A stretch of DNA of 64,000 bases, from positions 1-64,000 of the forward strand of contig NZ_STGM01000009.1 in assembly GCF_004854025.1 (NCBI RefSeq), given 5' to 3'. The position numbers and the translations under genes are program-made. The DNA is from Microbacterium hydrothermale. Lineage in GTDB: Bacteria > Actinomycetota > Actinomycetes > Actinomycetales > Microbacteriaceae. This document shows positions 24,379-34,800 of the stretch, in pieces; positions within the stretch are counted from its first letter, which is position 1; each line of letters starts with the position of its first letter. The notes beneath the pieces are model-generated. The model did not search any database, was not told the DNA's origin, and saw only the letters and a program-made list of their open reading frames with translations.

Positions 24379-25146
24379 TCAGGACCGATCCCGCAGCTCG
24401 TAGAGACGCACGCTCTCCGACAGCTGACGCGTGTCGAACCGGCTGGGGAGGATGTCGTTCATCTTCGCCGAGGACGGTTCGCCGATCACGACCCACGTGT
24501 TCGGATCCACCTGCGCGGTGACGTCGAACGCGCCGCACTGGGCCGTCGCGGCGTCGGCCACGCTCGAGAACACGACGGCGAGGCAGACCTCGTCGGGGAC
24601 GTTGCGCTGGCGTCCCACGTAGATGAGGCCGTTGTCGGTGCTGGCGATGAAGCGCACCGACGCGGGATCGAGCAGGCCGGCGTCGTCGGGGAACGGCAGC
24701 CTGTCCTCGCCCGTCGCCGCATACGACAGCTCGGGGATGTCGCCGCCCGCGGTCGGAGGGGTGAAGGTCGCCCCGAGGAGCGCCCCGCCGACCAAGCCCA
24801 CGACCGCGGCGATGACCGGGAGAACGGCGGTGCGGCGGGGACCGTCGAGCGCGAGCCGGCGACGCCACGTCGGTCTCGCGTCGGGGTCGTCGTCCGGCGG
24901 GCCGTCGATCTCCTGTCCGCCGCTCCCTCCGTTCGGGACCGGGGTCGCCGCGGGCGGAGCAGAGCCGGCTTCCGGCTCCGGCGATCGCCCCGCCTTCGGC
25001 TCCGGCTCGGGTCGCGCCGGGGGCGTCCGCGCTCGCTCCTCGAGCTCGCGCAGCCGCCGCACGAGGGCGTCGTCGGGGAGGGCGCCCGGGCCGTAGACGC
25101 GCCCGTACAGGAGCGTCCGTTCCTCCTGCTCGGCGTCGGTCAGCAT
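24379..25146 (-). CDS. Membrane-anchored protein of unknown function with Pro/Glu-rich linker
   Basis: The 255-residue protein is in three parts. Residues 1-45 form a charged helical N-terminus (LTDAEQEERTLLYGRVYGPG). A disordered Pro/Glu/Gly linker runs to about residue 95. One transmembrane helix (VLPVIAAVVGLVGGALLGATF, about 108-128) leads to a C-terminal extracytoplasmic domain with two Cys (DEVCLAVVF, ATAQCGAFD) that could form a disulfide. This layout recurs in Microbacteriaceae hypothetical proteins of unknown role. ATG 25146 has AGGGTGGG upstream; an in-frame ATG at 25164 is also possible. Confidence 0.75.
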   Translation of the reverse strand: MLTDAEQEERTLLYGRVYGPGALPDDALVRRLRELEERARTPPARPEPEPKAGRSPEPEAGSAPPAATPVPNGGSGGQEIDGPPDDDPDARPTWRRRLALDGPRRTAVLPVIAAVVGLVGGALLGATFTPPTAGGDIPELSYAATGEDRLPFPDDAGLLDPASVRFIASTDNGLIYVGRQRNVPDEVCLAVVFSSVADAATAQCGAFDVTAQVDPNTWVVIGEPSSAKMNDILPSRFDTRQLSESVRLYELRDRS

Positions 25147-25332
25147 GGTCCCACCCTGCCGCATCAGGGGCGGGGCACGGTGGCCGGCTCCGTGGGGCCG
25201 GGGTTCTCACGGCGGCGAGTCGGGGCTCCGAGACGAGCGATGCCGAAGGTCATCCGAGCAGAACGCACGAGCACAATCTGCGTCCGCAGGTCGAGCCGCG
25301 TGGAACGTGGCGAACCGGCTGAGCCCGGCGCC

Positions 25333-25944
25333 CTACCCATCGAAAGTCGACGGCTTCATGTAGACCGCCCCCGATGGCATCCGGTCCGTCAGGGGAGCGG
25401 GGCAGGGGACGTTACGATCTCGCCCGACGCTGGGCGCGCCGGACGAGGGGAACGACACCTCCACGTCGTAGCACGTGAAGAATGCCTCCGGCTCCCCGGG
25501 CCAGCGGAACCCTTCTCCGGATGGGGCCACCCGGGTACCCGACGAAATGAAGACGCGGAAAGAGACGGTTTCCGGGGTTTCCTCGACGTCGTGAACGACC
25601 AGCGTCGGATGTGACAGGTCGATGGCATCAGCGCCGTCGGGAGTCCCATCCCATCGCACTCCGTTCAGCGCATCGACGTAGGCCGGGATGCTCGGGGCGT
25701 CGGTCCGGTAGAGGGAAGCATCCAATGGATCCTCCACCGATGCCACCTGACGCCAGAGCACGCCGTCCACCTCCGGATACGGGTTCTGATACTGGTGTCG
25801 AGCCCACAGGTACACGCCGCCGATCAGGACGGGAAGCAGGACGAGGATGCCGCAGGTCAGCGCGATCGTCGCCGCGCGCGACGGTGTGCTCACCCTCGCC
25901 ACGTCGTCCACGTCCGCGGGCCCGGCACTCGCCGCGTGGCGCAC
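25333..25944 (-). CDS. Single-pass membrane protein of unknown function
   Basis: Up to 203 residues, with one N-terminal transmembrane helix (TIALTCGILVLLPVLIGGVYLWA) and an extracytoplasmic domain with two Cys (FFTCYDVEVSF, VPCPAPL). I do not recognise the domain. The start is uncertain: GTG 25944 gives the full length but has no good ribosome site, and GTG 25893, just before the helix, is an alternative. The coding sequence is somewhat less GC-rich and less biased than its neighbours, which may indicate recent acquisition or weak expression. Confidence 0.65.
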   Translation of the reverse strand: MRHAASAGPADVDDVARVSTPSRAATIALTCGILVLLPVLIGGVYLWARHQYQNPYPEVDGVLWRQVASVEDPLDASLYRTDAPSIPAYVDALNGVRWDGTPDGADAIDLSHPTLVVHDVEETPETVSFRVFISSGTRVAPSGEGFRWPGEPEAFFTCYDVEVSFPSSGAPSVGRDRNVPCPAPLTDRMPSGAVYMKPSTFDG

Positions 25945-26071
25945 ACGCCGGGCTGACCCGCTGCGATCCCCATGGTCCTCACCGTAGCGGCAGCCGGCCG
26001 AGGCCCGTCGGGCAGCTGCTGCGCAGCGCGCGGAGCCTCCAGCGGCGAGGGCTTCGCTTCACGGCAACACG

Positions 26072-26112
26072 AATGCCCTCCCGCGCGGCCTGCGGCCGCC
26101 CGTGAGGGCATT
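26072..26112 (-). terminator. tRNA terminator hairpin
   Basis: AATGCCCTC (26072-26080) and GAGGGCATT (26104-26112) form a perfect 9-bp stem with GC-rich inner pairing. It is immediately 3' of the leftward tRNA and is followed on the minus strand by a T-containing stretch (TTCGTGTT). It overlaps the CCA end by one base. Confidence 0.65.
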
Positions 26113-26185
26113 GGAGGGGCTGACGGGAATCGAACCCGCGCTGTCTGCTTGGGAAGCAGAAGTTCTGCCATTGAACTACAGCCCC
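26112..26185 (-). tRNA. tRNA-Gly (anticodon CCC), CCA end encoded
   Basis: The minus strand from 26185 reads GGGGCTG and closes with CAGCCCC, followed by a T discriminator and an encoded CCA. The anticodon stem-loop is TCTGC-TTCCCAA-GCAGA, so the anticodon is CCC. The T-arm contains GGTTCGATTCC and the D-arm contains AGTTCAATGGC. All arms pair. It decodes GGG glycine codons and stands alone between a membrane protein gene and dcd. Confidence 0.95.
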
Positions 26186-26382
26186 GTGCGCCTCGCGGCG
26201 ACCCGGCCAGCATAACAGCGTCTTCGGTGGCATCCGCTCGGGTCGGGACGTGTGCGATCGCCGAGGACGTATCTGTCCGCGAGGTATCGCCTGCGTCGTG
26301 TGGAAAACCGAGCGGGCTCGATGCCGTCGGGCACTCCGCCGACGGCCCGGCCGCGGCGACGCCCACGCTCTAGGCTGATCCC

Positions 26383-26988
26383 GTGCTGCTCTCCGATCGC
26401 GACATCCGGGCCCACCTCGACGACGGCCGCCTCGGCCTCGATCCCTACGACCCCGCGATGGTGCAGCCCTCGAGCGTCGACGTGCGTCTCGACCGGTACT
26501 TCCGTCTGTTCGACAATCACAAGTACCCGTTCATCGATCCCGCCGAGGATCAGCCCGAGCTCACGCGCCTCATCGAGGTCGAGCCCGACGAGCCGTTCAT
26601 TCTCCACCCGGGCGAATTCGCGCTCGGATCGACGTTCGAGCGCGTCACCCTCCCCGACGACGTCGCCGCGCGTCTCGAGGGCAAGTCGTCGCTGGGGCGC
26701 CTCGGTCTGCTGACCCACTCCACCGCGGGGTTCATCGACCCCGGTTTCTCGGGCCACGTGACCCTCGAGCTCTCGAACGTCGCCACCCTGCCGATCAAAC
26801 TGTGGCCGGGCATGAAGATCGGACAGGTCTGCTACTTCCGCCTGACCTCGCCCGCCGAGAGCCCCTACGGCTCCGGTCCCTACGGCAACCGCTACCAGGG
26901 CCAGCGCGGCCCGACCGCGTCCCGCTCGGCGCTCAACTTCCACCGCACCGACGTCGGCACGACCGACGCCGGCTCGGCCGGTCGCTGA
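26383..26988 (+). CDS. dcd: dCTP deaminase (possibly bifunctional, dUMP-forming)
   Basis: The 201-residue protein has conserved dCTP deaminase/dUTPase-fold blocks: [28 protein letters not shown], the active-site [24 protein letters not shown] and the C-terminal nucleotide lid [11 protein letters not shown]. It deaminates dCTP to supply dUMP for thymidylate. Mycobacterial relatives of this length also hydrolyse the triphosphate, giving dUMP directly; whether this one does is not decided here. GTG 26383 is the family start. It is monocistronic, ending at a strong hairpin. Confidence 0.95.
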   Translation: MLLSDRDIRAHLDDGRLGLDPYDPAMVQPSSVDVRLDRYFRLFDNHKYPFIDPAEDQPELTRLIEVEPDEPFILHPGEFALGSTFERVTLPDDVAARLEGKSSLGRLGLLTHSTAGFIDPGFSGHVTLELSNVATLPIKLWPGMKIGQVCYFRLTSPAESPYGSGPYGNRYQGQRGPTASRSALNFHRTDVGTTDAGSAGR

Positions 26989-26990
26989 CG

Positions 26991-27029
26991 CGAACAGCCC
27001 CGTCGAGAGGACCTCGGCGGGGCTGTTCG
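26991..27029. terminator. Perfect 12-bp terminator hairpin after dcd
   Basis: CGAACAGCCCCG (26991-27002) and CGGGGCTGTTCG (27018-27029) pair without mismatch around a 15-base loop, starting 2 bases after the dcd stop. It lies between convergent genes and can serve both directions. Confidence 0.8.
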
Positions 27030-27068
27030 TTCGTCGGCTCGGAGGGTGCCTGCGGCGTCGAGTGCGCC

Positions 27069-27133
27069 GAGGAACGCGATCCCTGCTCGGAAACGCGGTG
27101 AGCACGCGTTCCTCGACACAGGGAGCGTTTCTC
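27069..27133. repeat. 65-bp dyad-symmetric dispersed repeat, copy 2
   Basis: GAGGAACGCG, GAAACGCGGTG, GCGTTC and AGCGTTTCTC occur at the same offsets (1, 22, 38 and 56) as the matching boxes of the copy at 1055-1119. It lies between the dcd terminator and the stop of the convergent winged-helix gene, a place where an operator would have no obvious target. This favours a dispersed palindromic element over a promoter site. Confidence 0.65.
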
Positions 27134-27138
27134 GATGA

Positions 27139-27969
27139 TCACTCGGTGGCAGACGCCTCGCCGGCTGCGGGCGTCTCAGCGGATGCCGCTGACGCGCGCC
27201 CGCGACTGAAACCGGCGTCGAAGCCGCGTTCGTAGGCGCGCTGCGCCGCGTGGCGGTCGCCGGGGCGGTGTCCGCGGTGGTGGCCGCGCTCTTGTCCGGC
27301 GCCGTCCTGGGCCGGGGCGCACCCGCGGCCCGCGCGATCGCGAGGGTCGTGGGCCGGAGCATCTCCGCGCCCCGCCTCGCCGCGCGCGAAGCCGCGCTCG
27401 TGGCCGACGCCGTGGCCGTGCTCGCCGCCCCGCTCGCCCGGTCCGAACGCGTGCGCCTCGGCGCCGAAGCGAGGACCGAAGCCGCGCCTGCCCGGTCCGA
27501 AGCCGCGTCCGAAGGGCCCGAAGCCGTGACCGGCGCCGCGTGCCGCGGGGCCGAAGGCGCCACGGGGATCGCCGTCGGTCTCGTCGAGGCCGAGCGCCGC
27601 CGAGACGGCGTCCAGCGCGGCGGTCAGACGTTCGAGCTCCTCGGCCGGAACGTCCGCGAGGAGCGCCGCGCGGGCGGCATCCGCTCGATCGAGGACCGCG
27701 CGGCCCTCGTCGGTGAGCGTCCAGCCGTCGTCGGTGGAGGTGATCCATCCGCGGTCGGCCAGGGCGGAGACCCGCTTCCCGCCGCGGGCGAGGCGCGCGG
27801 CGACCCAAGGGGCGTCGACGCGGCCGTCGATGGCGCGCAGCAGGAAGACGGTCTTGGGGTGCAGGTCGCCGTCGCGCAGCTGCGCGAACAGGCGGTGGTG
27901 CAGCGCGTGGCCGACCGTCGTGAGGCGTTGGGCGAGGCTGCGGGGGTCCAGAGGTGTGGAGGTGTTCAT
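27139..27969 (-). CDS. Winged-helix regulator-like protein with His/Gly/Arg-rich C-terminal tail
   Basis: The 276-residue protein has an N-terminal domain (about 1-125) that looks like a MarR/PadR-type winged helix: LHPKTVFLLRAIDGRV, VAARLARGGKRVSALADRGWI, then DGWTLTDEGRAVLDRA. After it comes a tail of about 140 residues, rich in Gly, His, Arg and Phe, with repeated GFGPFGRGFGPGRRGFGP. The tail is low-complexity and His-rich, so metal or nucleic acid binding is possible. It is divergent from a MarR gene with a similar motif composition. ACATGT repeats lie between them. Confidence 0.72.
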   Translation of the reverse strand: MNTSTPLDPRSLAQRLTTVGHALHHRLFAQLRDGDLHPKTVFLLRAIDGRVDAPWVAARLARGGKRVSALADRGWITSTDDGWTLTDEGRAVLDRADAARAALLADVPAEELERLTAALDAVSAALGLDETDGDPRGAFGPAARGAGHGFGPFGRGFGPGRRGFGPRFGAEAHAFGPGERGGEHGHGVGHERGFARGEAGRGDAPAHDPRDRAGRGCAPAQDGAGQERGHHRGHRPGDRHAAQRAYERGFDAGFSRGRASAASAETPAAGEASATE

Positions 27970-28004
27970 TGCGAAGTCCTTTCGTCGGCGGACGTTCCGC
28001 CATT

Positions 28005-28066
28005 ACATGTCATGTGACAACGGATGTACTGTGACATGTATTCCGAATGCTTGTCAAGAGACATGT
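28005..28066. promoter_or_regulatory. Divergent regulatory region with three ACATGT sites
   Basis: ACATGT occurs at 28005, 28034 and 28061 within 62 bases, each next to variants of TGTGACA or GAGACATGT. The region separates the two divergent winged-helix genes; the last site ends 12 bases before the marR start. Spacings of 29 and 27 bases place the sites close to three helical turns apart. Binding by one or both flanking regulators is likely. Confidence 0.5.
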
Positions 28067-28077
28067 AAAGTCGGGGC

Positions 28078-28584
28078 ATGGCCTCCGACCCCGCCGACGA
28101 GATCGCCGCGGCCCTCGCACGGATCCGGGGTCGTCGCCCGCGACCGCCGTTCCCGCCCGACGCGCACCACCACCCGCACGGACGCGGCGGAGGACCCTGG
28201 GGGCGCGGCGCTCCGCCGTGGGCCGATCCCGGGCAGGGGCGCTTCGGAGGTCCCGCGCGCCTGCGTCTGCTCGATGCTCTGGTCGCTGCATCCGGCCCGA
28301 TGTCGGTCAGCGAGATCGCCGAGGCCGTCGGCGTGGATCAGCCCCGCGCCTCGCGCCTGGTGCAGCAGGCCGAGCAGATGGGACTCGTCGCGCGCGAGAC
28401 CGATCCCGACGACGCCCGCCGCACGCGCGTGCGCTTGACGCCCGCGGGGGAGGGGCTCGTCTCGGGATTCCGGGGGCGCCGACGGGATGCCGTGCGCTCC
28501 GCCCTCGAGGGATTCACCGACGCCGAGCGCGCCGAGTTCTCCCGCCTGCTGGCGAAGTTCGCCGACGCCTGGCCGAGCGACTGA
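28078..28584 (+). CDS. MarR-family transcriptional regulator with His/Gly-rich N-terminal extension
   Basis: The 168-residue protein has a disordered N-terminal 60 residues with HHHPHGRGGGPWGRG, then a MarR winged helix: LLDALVAASGPMSVSEIAEAVGVDQPRASRLVQQAEQMGLVARE and the wing DPDDARRTRVRLTP. The His cluster could sense a metal or tune DNA binding. It is divergent from another winged-helix protein with a related GFGPF/His-rich tail. It probably autoregulates through the ACATGT sites in its own promoter region. The downstream MFS gene is convergent, so it is not in the same operon. Confidence 0.85.
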   Translation: MASDPADEIAAALARIRGRRPRPPFPPDAHHHPHGRGGGPWGRGAPPWADPGQGRFGGPARLRLLDALVAASGPMSVSEIAEAVGVDQPRASRLVQQAEQMGLVARETDPDDARRTRVRLTPAGEGLVSGFRGRRRDAVRSALEGFTDAERAEFSRLLAKFADAWPSD

Positions 28585-28618
28585 TCCGACGCAGCGCCGA
28601 CGGCAGCGCCCCGGCGAC

Positions 28619-29998
28619 TCAGTGGATCACGGCCGCCTTCGTCTTGACCGGCAGCATGAGCAGCAGGCCCGCGGCCAGGATCAGCACGATCCCGAGGATC
28701 CCCAGGCGCGTGTCGCCCGTCACCCCGACGAACAGGGCGAACAGCCCCGGCGCGAGGAACGACACCGCACGACCGGTCGTCGCATAGAGGCCGAAGATCT
28801 CGCCCTCGCGTCCCTCCGGCGCCACGCGCGCGAGGAACGAGCGGCTCGCCGACTGCACGGGCCCGACGAAGGCGCAGAGCCCGAGGCCCACGATCCAGAA
28901 GCCCGTCTGCGAGGTGCCGATGAACAGCATCGCCGTGCCGAGGACGATCAGGCAGATGAGGGATGCCAGGATCACGCGCTTCGGGCCGAACAGATCGTCG
29001 AAGCGCCCGGCGACGAACGTGCTGATGCCGGCGACGACGTTCGCCGCGACCGCGAAGTAGAGCACGGCGGTCGCGCTGAACCCGAACACCTGAGCCGCGA
29101 TGATCGCCCCGAACGTGAACACGCCGGTGAGGCCGTCGCGGAAGACGGCGCTCGCGACGAGGAACAGCAGCACCTGCCGGCTGTCGCGCCAGAGCGCGCG
29201 GAGCGTCCCCCACAGCACCACGTACGAGCGGAAGAACCCCACCCGCACCTGACGCCGCTGCGCCGGGATCTCGGGCACGCGCACCAGCACCGGGATCGCG
29301 AACACCGCGTACCAGAGGGCGGATGCCAGGATCGCGAGCCGGATGTTCAGACCGCCGTCCTTGCTCACGGCGAGCAGGCCCCCGGCATCCGGATCCGAGA
29401 AGCTCTGGATGAAGAGCACCAGCAGGAGCATCAGCAGCACGATCCCGCCGACGTACCCCATGCCCCAGCCGAAGCCCGAGACGCGGCCGATGTTCTCGCG
29501 CGTGGAGACCTGCGTGAGCATCGCGTAGTAGTTGACGCTCGCGAACTCGAAGAACACGTTGCCGACGGCCAGGAGTGTCGCCCCCAGGATCAGGTAGGCC
29601 GGGGTCCCCTCGACGAAGAACATCGCGGCCATGGCGAGCACCACGACCCCGGTGTTGATGCCCAGCCAGAGTTTGCGGCGACCGGTTCCGTCGGAACGCT
29701 GGCCGAGCACGGGGGCCACGAGCGCCACGACGATGCCCGCGACCATGAGCGCGACGCCCACGAGGCTCGCGTTGTCGGCGAGCGCGCGGACGAGCGCGGG
29801 ATTCTTGTCGTCCCCTCCCGCGGCGGCGACGATCGCGGGGTCGACGAACAGCGAGCTCGCCAGGTAGGTGCTGAAGACGAAGGTCGTGACGACGGCGTTG
29901 AAGGCCGCCGAGCCCCAGTCCCAGAGCGCCCACGCCAGCACGGGACGTCGGCCGACGGCGGGGGCGGGAGCGGTGCCGGGGGCGGACATGTCGGTCAC
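28619..29998 (-). CDS. MFS transporter, Atg22/UMF1-like
   Basis: The 459-residue, 12-helix membrane protein has the Atg22-like start (VLAWALWDWGSAAFNAVVTTFVFSTYL) and the typical FEFASVNYYAMLTQVSTRENIGRVSGFGWGMGYVGG. It also has a motif-A-like loop, GQRSDGTGRRKLW. Vacuolar Atg22 exports amino acids; bacterial homologues are largely uncharacterised. GTG 29998 is chosen because AGAGG lies 7 bases before it; ATG 29989 is too far from that site. It is convergent with marR and apparently monocistronic. Confidence 0.87.
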   Translation of the reverse strand: MTDMSAPGTAPAPAVGRRPVLAWALWDWGSAAFNAVVTTFVFSTYLASSLFVDPAIVAAAGGDDKNPALVRALADNASLVGVALMVAGIVVALVAPVLGQRSDGTGRRKLWLGINTGVVVLAMAAMFFVEGTPAYLILGATLLAVGNVFFEFASVNYYAMLTQVSTRENIGRVSGFGWGMGYVGGIVLLMLLLVLFIQSFSDPDAGGLLAVSKDGGLNIRLAILASALWYAVFAIPVLVRVPEIPAQRRQVRVGFFRSYVVLWGTLRALWRDSRQVLLFLVASAVFRDGLTGVFTFGAIIAAQVFGFSATAVLYFAVAANVVAGISTFVAGRFDDLFGPKRVILASLICLIVLGTAMLFIGTSQTGFWIVGLGLCAFVGPVQSASRSFLARVAPEGREGEIFGLYATTGRAVSFLAPGLFALFVGVTGDTRLGILGIVLILAAGLLLMLPVKTKAAVIH

Positions 29999-30115
29999 GG
30001 TAGGGCCTCTCGGTGAACGCCGGGTGCCCCGGCACGACGCGGCGACGGCGACGTCGCGCGGGTTCAGGCTAGACCCCGGCCCACGGCGGAGCGCGCAGGA
30101 GACTACCGTGGAGTC

Positions 30116-31882
30116 ATGGCATCCGAAACCCCCGTCGACTCCGCTGAGGCTGAGACCACCCCCGAAAAGCTCACCTTCGCCGACCTGGGACTGGATGCCG
30201 CCGTGCTCAAGGCCCTGAAGGACGTGGGCTACGAGACTCCGTCCGCCATCCAGGCGGCCACCATCCCCGTGCTGCTGCAGGGGCGCGACGTCGTGGGCCT
30301 GGCCCAGACCGGAACCGGCAAGACCGCCGCGTTCGCGCTGCCCGTGCTGTCGCAGATGGAGACCGGCCACAAGAACCCGCAGGCGCTCGTGCTCGCCCCC
30401 ACCCGCGAGCTCGCGCTGCAGGTGTGCGAGGCGTTCGAGAAGTACGCCGCCCACATCAAGGGCGTCTCGGTGCTGCCCGTCTACGGCGGCCAGGGCTACG
30501 GCCAGCAGCTGTCGGCCCTGCGCCGCGGCGTCGACGTGATCGTCGGCACGCCCGGTCGCATCATGGACCACCTCGACAAGGGCACCCTCGACCTCAGCGA
30601 GCTGAAGTTCCTCGTGCTCGACGAAGCCGACGAGATGCTCAAGATGGGCTTCGCCGAAGACGTCGAGACCATCCTCGCCGACACGCCCTCGACCAAGCAG
30701 GTCGCCCTGTTCTCGGCCACCATGCCCGCGCAGATCCGTCGCATCTCGGCGCAATACCTCAACGATCCCGAAGAGATCACGGTCAAGACGAAGACCACGA
30801 CCTCCGCGAACATCACTCAGCGCTACCTCGTGGTGTCGTACCAGCAGAAGATCGACGCGCTCACGCGCATCCTCGAGGTCGAGAACTTCGAGGGCATGAT
30901 CGTCTTCACCCGCACGAAGAACGAGACCGAGACCGTCGCCGAGAAGCTGCGCGCCCGCGGCTACACCGCCGCCGCGATCAACGGCGACATCGCCCAGGTG
31001 CAGCGCGAGCGCACGGTCAACCAGCTCAAGTCGGGAAAGCTCGACATCCTCGTCGCGACTGACGTCGCGGCGCGCGGTCTCGACGTCGAGCGCATCAGCC
31101 ACGTCGTCAACTACGACCTTCCGATCGACACCGAGTCGTACGTGCACCGCATCGGTCGCACCGGCCGCGCCGGCCGGACGGGAGACGCGATCAGCTTCGT
31201 GACCCCGCGGGAGCGCCGCATGCTCACCGCGATCGAGAAGGCCACGCGCCAGCCGCTCACCGAGATGTCGCTGCCGAGCGTCGACGACGTCAATGCCACG
31301 CGCCTCACCCGCTTCGACGACGCGATCACCACCGCCCTCGAGGACACCGCCGCGATCGCGACGTTCCGCGACGTCGTCGCCCACTACGTCGCGCACCACG
31401 ACGTGCCCGAGGCCGACGTGGCCGCGGCGCTCGCCGTGGTGGCCCAGGGCGACACGCCGCTGCTGCTCGAGGAGGAGACGATCCGGCAGCCGCGCTTCGA
31501 CCGCGATCGCGACCGCGACGGCTCCGCGCGCGAACCGCGCGAGGGTGGCGACCGCGGCGATCGTCGCAACAGCGGGGGCCGCTTCGCCACGTACCGCATC
31601 GCGGTGGGTCGCCGGCAGCGCGTCGAGCCGCGACAGATCGTCGGTGCGCTCGCGAACGAGGGCGGTCTGCGCCGCAACGACTTCGGCGCGATCCAGATCC
31701 GCCAGGACTTCTCGCTCGTCGAGCTGCCCGCCGACCTCTCGCGCGACACGATCGACCGCCTCGCCGACACCCGCATCTCGGGCCAGCTCATCGACCTGCG
31801 CCTCGACCAGGGCGGGCGTTCGGCCAAGCGCAGCGAGCGTCCGCAGCGCCGCTCCTTCGACCGCGACCGCGACCGCGACTGA
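30116..31882 (+). CDS. deaD: DEAD-box RNA helicase (DeaD/CsdA-like)
   Basis: The 588-residue protein has the full DEAD-box set: Q motif (FADLGL...TPSAIQ), AQTGTGKT, PTRELA, TPGR, DEAD, SAT, then TDVAARGLD and HRIGRTGRAG. A C-terminal extension contains RDRDRD-rich tracts and a DbpA-like RNA-binding domain (about 485-560, FATYRIAVGRRQRVEPRQIVGAL). This matches DeaD proteins that unwind structured RNA in ribosome assembly and cold adaptation. ATG 30116 gives a short acidic leader before the Q motif. It ends at hairpins at 31889. Confidence 0.93.
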   Translation: MASETPVDSAEAETTPEKLTFADLGLDAAVLKALKDVGYETPSAIQAATIPVLLQGRDVVGLAQTGTGKTAAFALPVLSQMETGHKNPQALVLAPTRELALQVCEAFEKYAAHIKGVSVLPVYGGQGYGQQLSALRRGVDVIVGTPGRIMDHLDKGTLDLSELKFLVLDEADEMLKMGFAEDVETILADTPSTKQVALFSATMPAQIRRISAQYLNDPEEITVKTKTTTSANITQRYLVVSYQQKIDALTRILEVENFEGMIVFTRTKNETETVAEKLRARGYTAAAINGDIAQVQRERTVNQLKSGKLDILVATDVAARGLDVERISHVVNYDLPIDTESYVHRIGRTGRAGRTGDAISFVTPRERRMLTAIEKATRQPLTEMSLPSVDDVNATRLTRFDDAITTALEDTAAIATFRDVVAHYVAHHDVPEADVAAALAVVAQGDTPLLLEEETIRQPRFDRDRDRDGSAREPREGGDRGDRRNSGGRFATYRIAVGRRQRVEPRQIVGALANEGGLRRNDFGAIQIRQDFSLVELPADLSRDTIDRLADTRISGQLIDLRLDQGGRSAKRSERPQRRSFDRDRDRD

Positions 31883-31888
31883 GCCGTC

Positions 31889-31908
31889 ACCCGGCCGTCG
31901 CGCCGGGT
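31889..31908 (+). terminator. Terminator hairpin after deaD
   Basis: ACCCGGC (31889-31895) pairs with GCCGGGT (31902-31908) around a 6-base loop, 7 bases after the stop. A second imperfect GC stem (CCCCCGTGCCC with GGGTGCGGGGG) follows at about 31928-31955. Confidence 0.5.
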
Positions 31909-32021
31909 CCGCGGCATCCGTTCGACTCCCCCGTGCCCCGTTGAGGGTGCGGGGGCGTCGTCGTGTGCGGCGGGGATGCGGGGATGCCGGGTGCTGCAGC
32001 TCCGGAACGGGGCGGGCTGCG

Positions 32022-32122
32022 TGCACCGGGGTGTTCGGCGGCCGCCCCGGTGCATGCGCGGCGCCCCGGTGCGGGCGCCGTGGCGGGGCGGTGGGTCTCG
32101 TCGGCGGCGGCGCCCCGGTGCG
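32022..32122. repeat. GCCCCGGTGC repeats with hairpin in the deaD-dnaK gap
   Basis: The 423-base gap between deaD and dnaK has no gene. TGCACCGGGG (32022-32031) and CCCCGGTGCA (32045-32054) form a perfect 10-bp stem, and GCGCCCCGGTGC recurs near 32061 and 32110. The sequence here is extremely G-rich. The last 110 bases of the gap, from 32191, hold the dnaK promoter and leader. The repeats could be a terminator array or a DNA structure; no function is evident. Confidence 0.45.
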
Positions 32123-32190
32123 ATCGCGTCACGGGATGCACCCGCGGCGGCGTCGGGTGCAGAAGTTGAGCCAATTCATATCAAGTCGCC

Positions 32191-34177
<1,987 letters not shown>

Positions 34178-34186
34178 GCAGAGAAC

Positions 34187-34792
34187 ATGGCACACAAGGA
34201 CGACGAACAGCCCACGGGCTCGGGCGCCGGTCCTGACGAGACGGGGCCGGAGGAGAACACCTCCGGCCCCGCGCCGTCGGGAGAGCAGGCCCCGGATGCC
34301 GATGGCCTGACCATCGACGACATCCTCGGCGCGGAGCAGACGCCCGAGGCCGCAGCCGAAGACGCCGGCTCCGACCGCGAAGCCTCGCTGCTGATCGACC
34401 TCAAGCGTCTGCAGGCCGAGTACGCCAACTACCGTCGGCGCACCGAGGAGCAGCGCGAGCGCGAGATCGAGCGGGCGAAGGGCGAGGCCGTGAAGGGCCT
34501 GCTCCCCGTCATGGACGACCTCGACCGCGCGGCCAAGCACGGCGACCTCGTCGAGGGCAGCCCCCTCGCCGCGATCGGCGACAAGGTGCGGGCCGTGGCC
34601 GAGCGTCTCGGCGTGGTGTCGTACGGCGCCGTCGGCGACGCGTTCGACCCGCAGCAGCACGAGGCGATCTTCCAGGCCCCGACCCCGGGCGTGACCGAGA
34701 CGACGATCCTCGAGGTCGTCGAGGTCGGCTACCGCCTCGGATCGGTCGAGCTGCGACCGGCCAAGGTCGTCGTGGCCGTGCCGGCCGAATAG
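34187..34792 (+). CDS. grpE: Nucleotide exchange factor GrpE
   Basis: The 201-residue protein has an acidic disordered N-terminus, a long helix (about 62-110, LLIDLKRLQAEYANYRRR) and the conserved beta domain with FDPQQHEAIFQAP and VVEVGYRLG. It releases ADP from DnaK. It starts 9 bases after dnaK and ends 8 bases before dnaJ, with GGAGG in that gap. Confidence 0.97.
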   Translation: MAHKDDEQPTGSGAGPDETGPEENTSGPAPSGEQAPDADGLTIDDILGAEQTPEAAAEDAGSDREASLLIDLKRLQAEYANYRRRTEEQREREIERAKGEAVKGLLPVMDDLDRAAKHGDLVEGSPLAAIGDKVRAVAERLGVVSYGAVGDAFDPQQHEAIFQAPTPGVTETTILEVVEVGYRLGSVELRPAKVVVAVPAE

Positions 34793-34800
34793 GAGGACGC

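Noticed and set aside
28619..32026. Possible giant minus-strand protein extending the Atg22-like MFS gene through deaD
   Set aside because: The extension lies antisense to the DEAD-box helicase. The MFS protein has a good GTG start with ribosome site at 29998, and upstream residues are shadow sequence.
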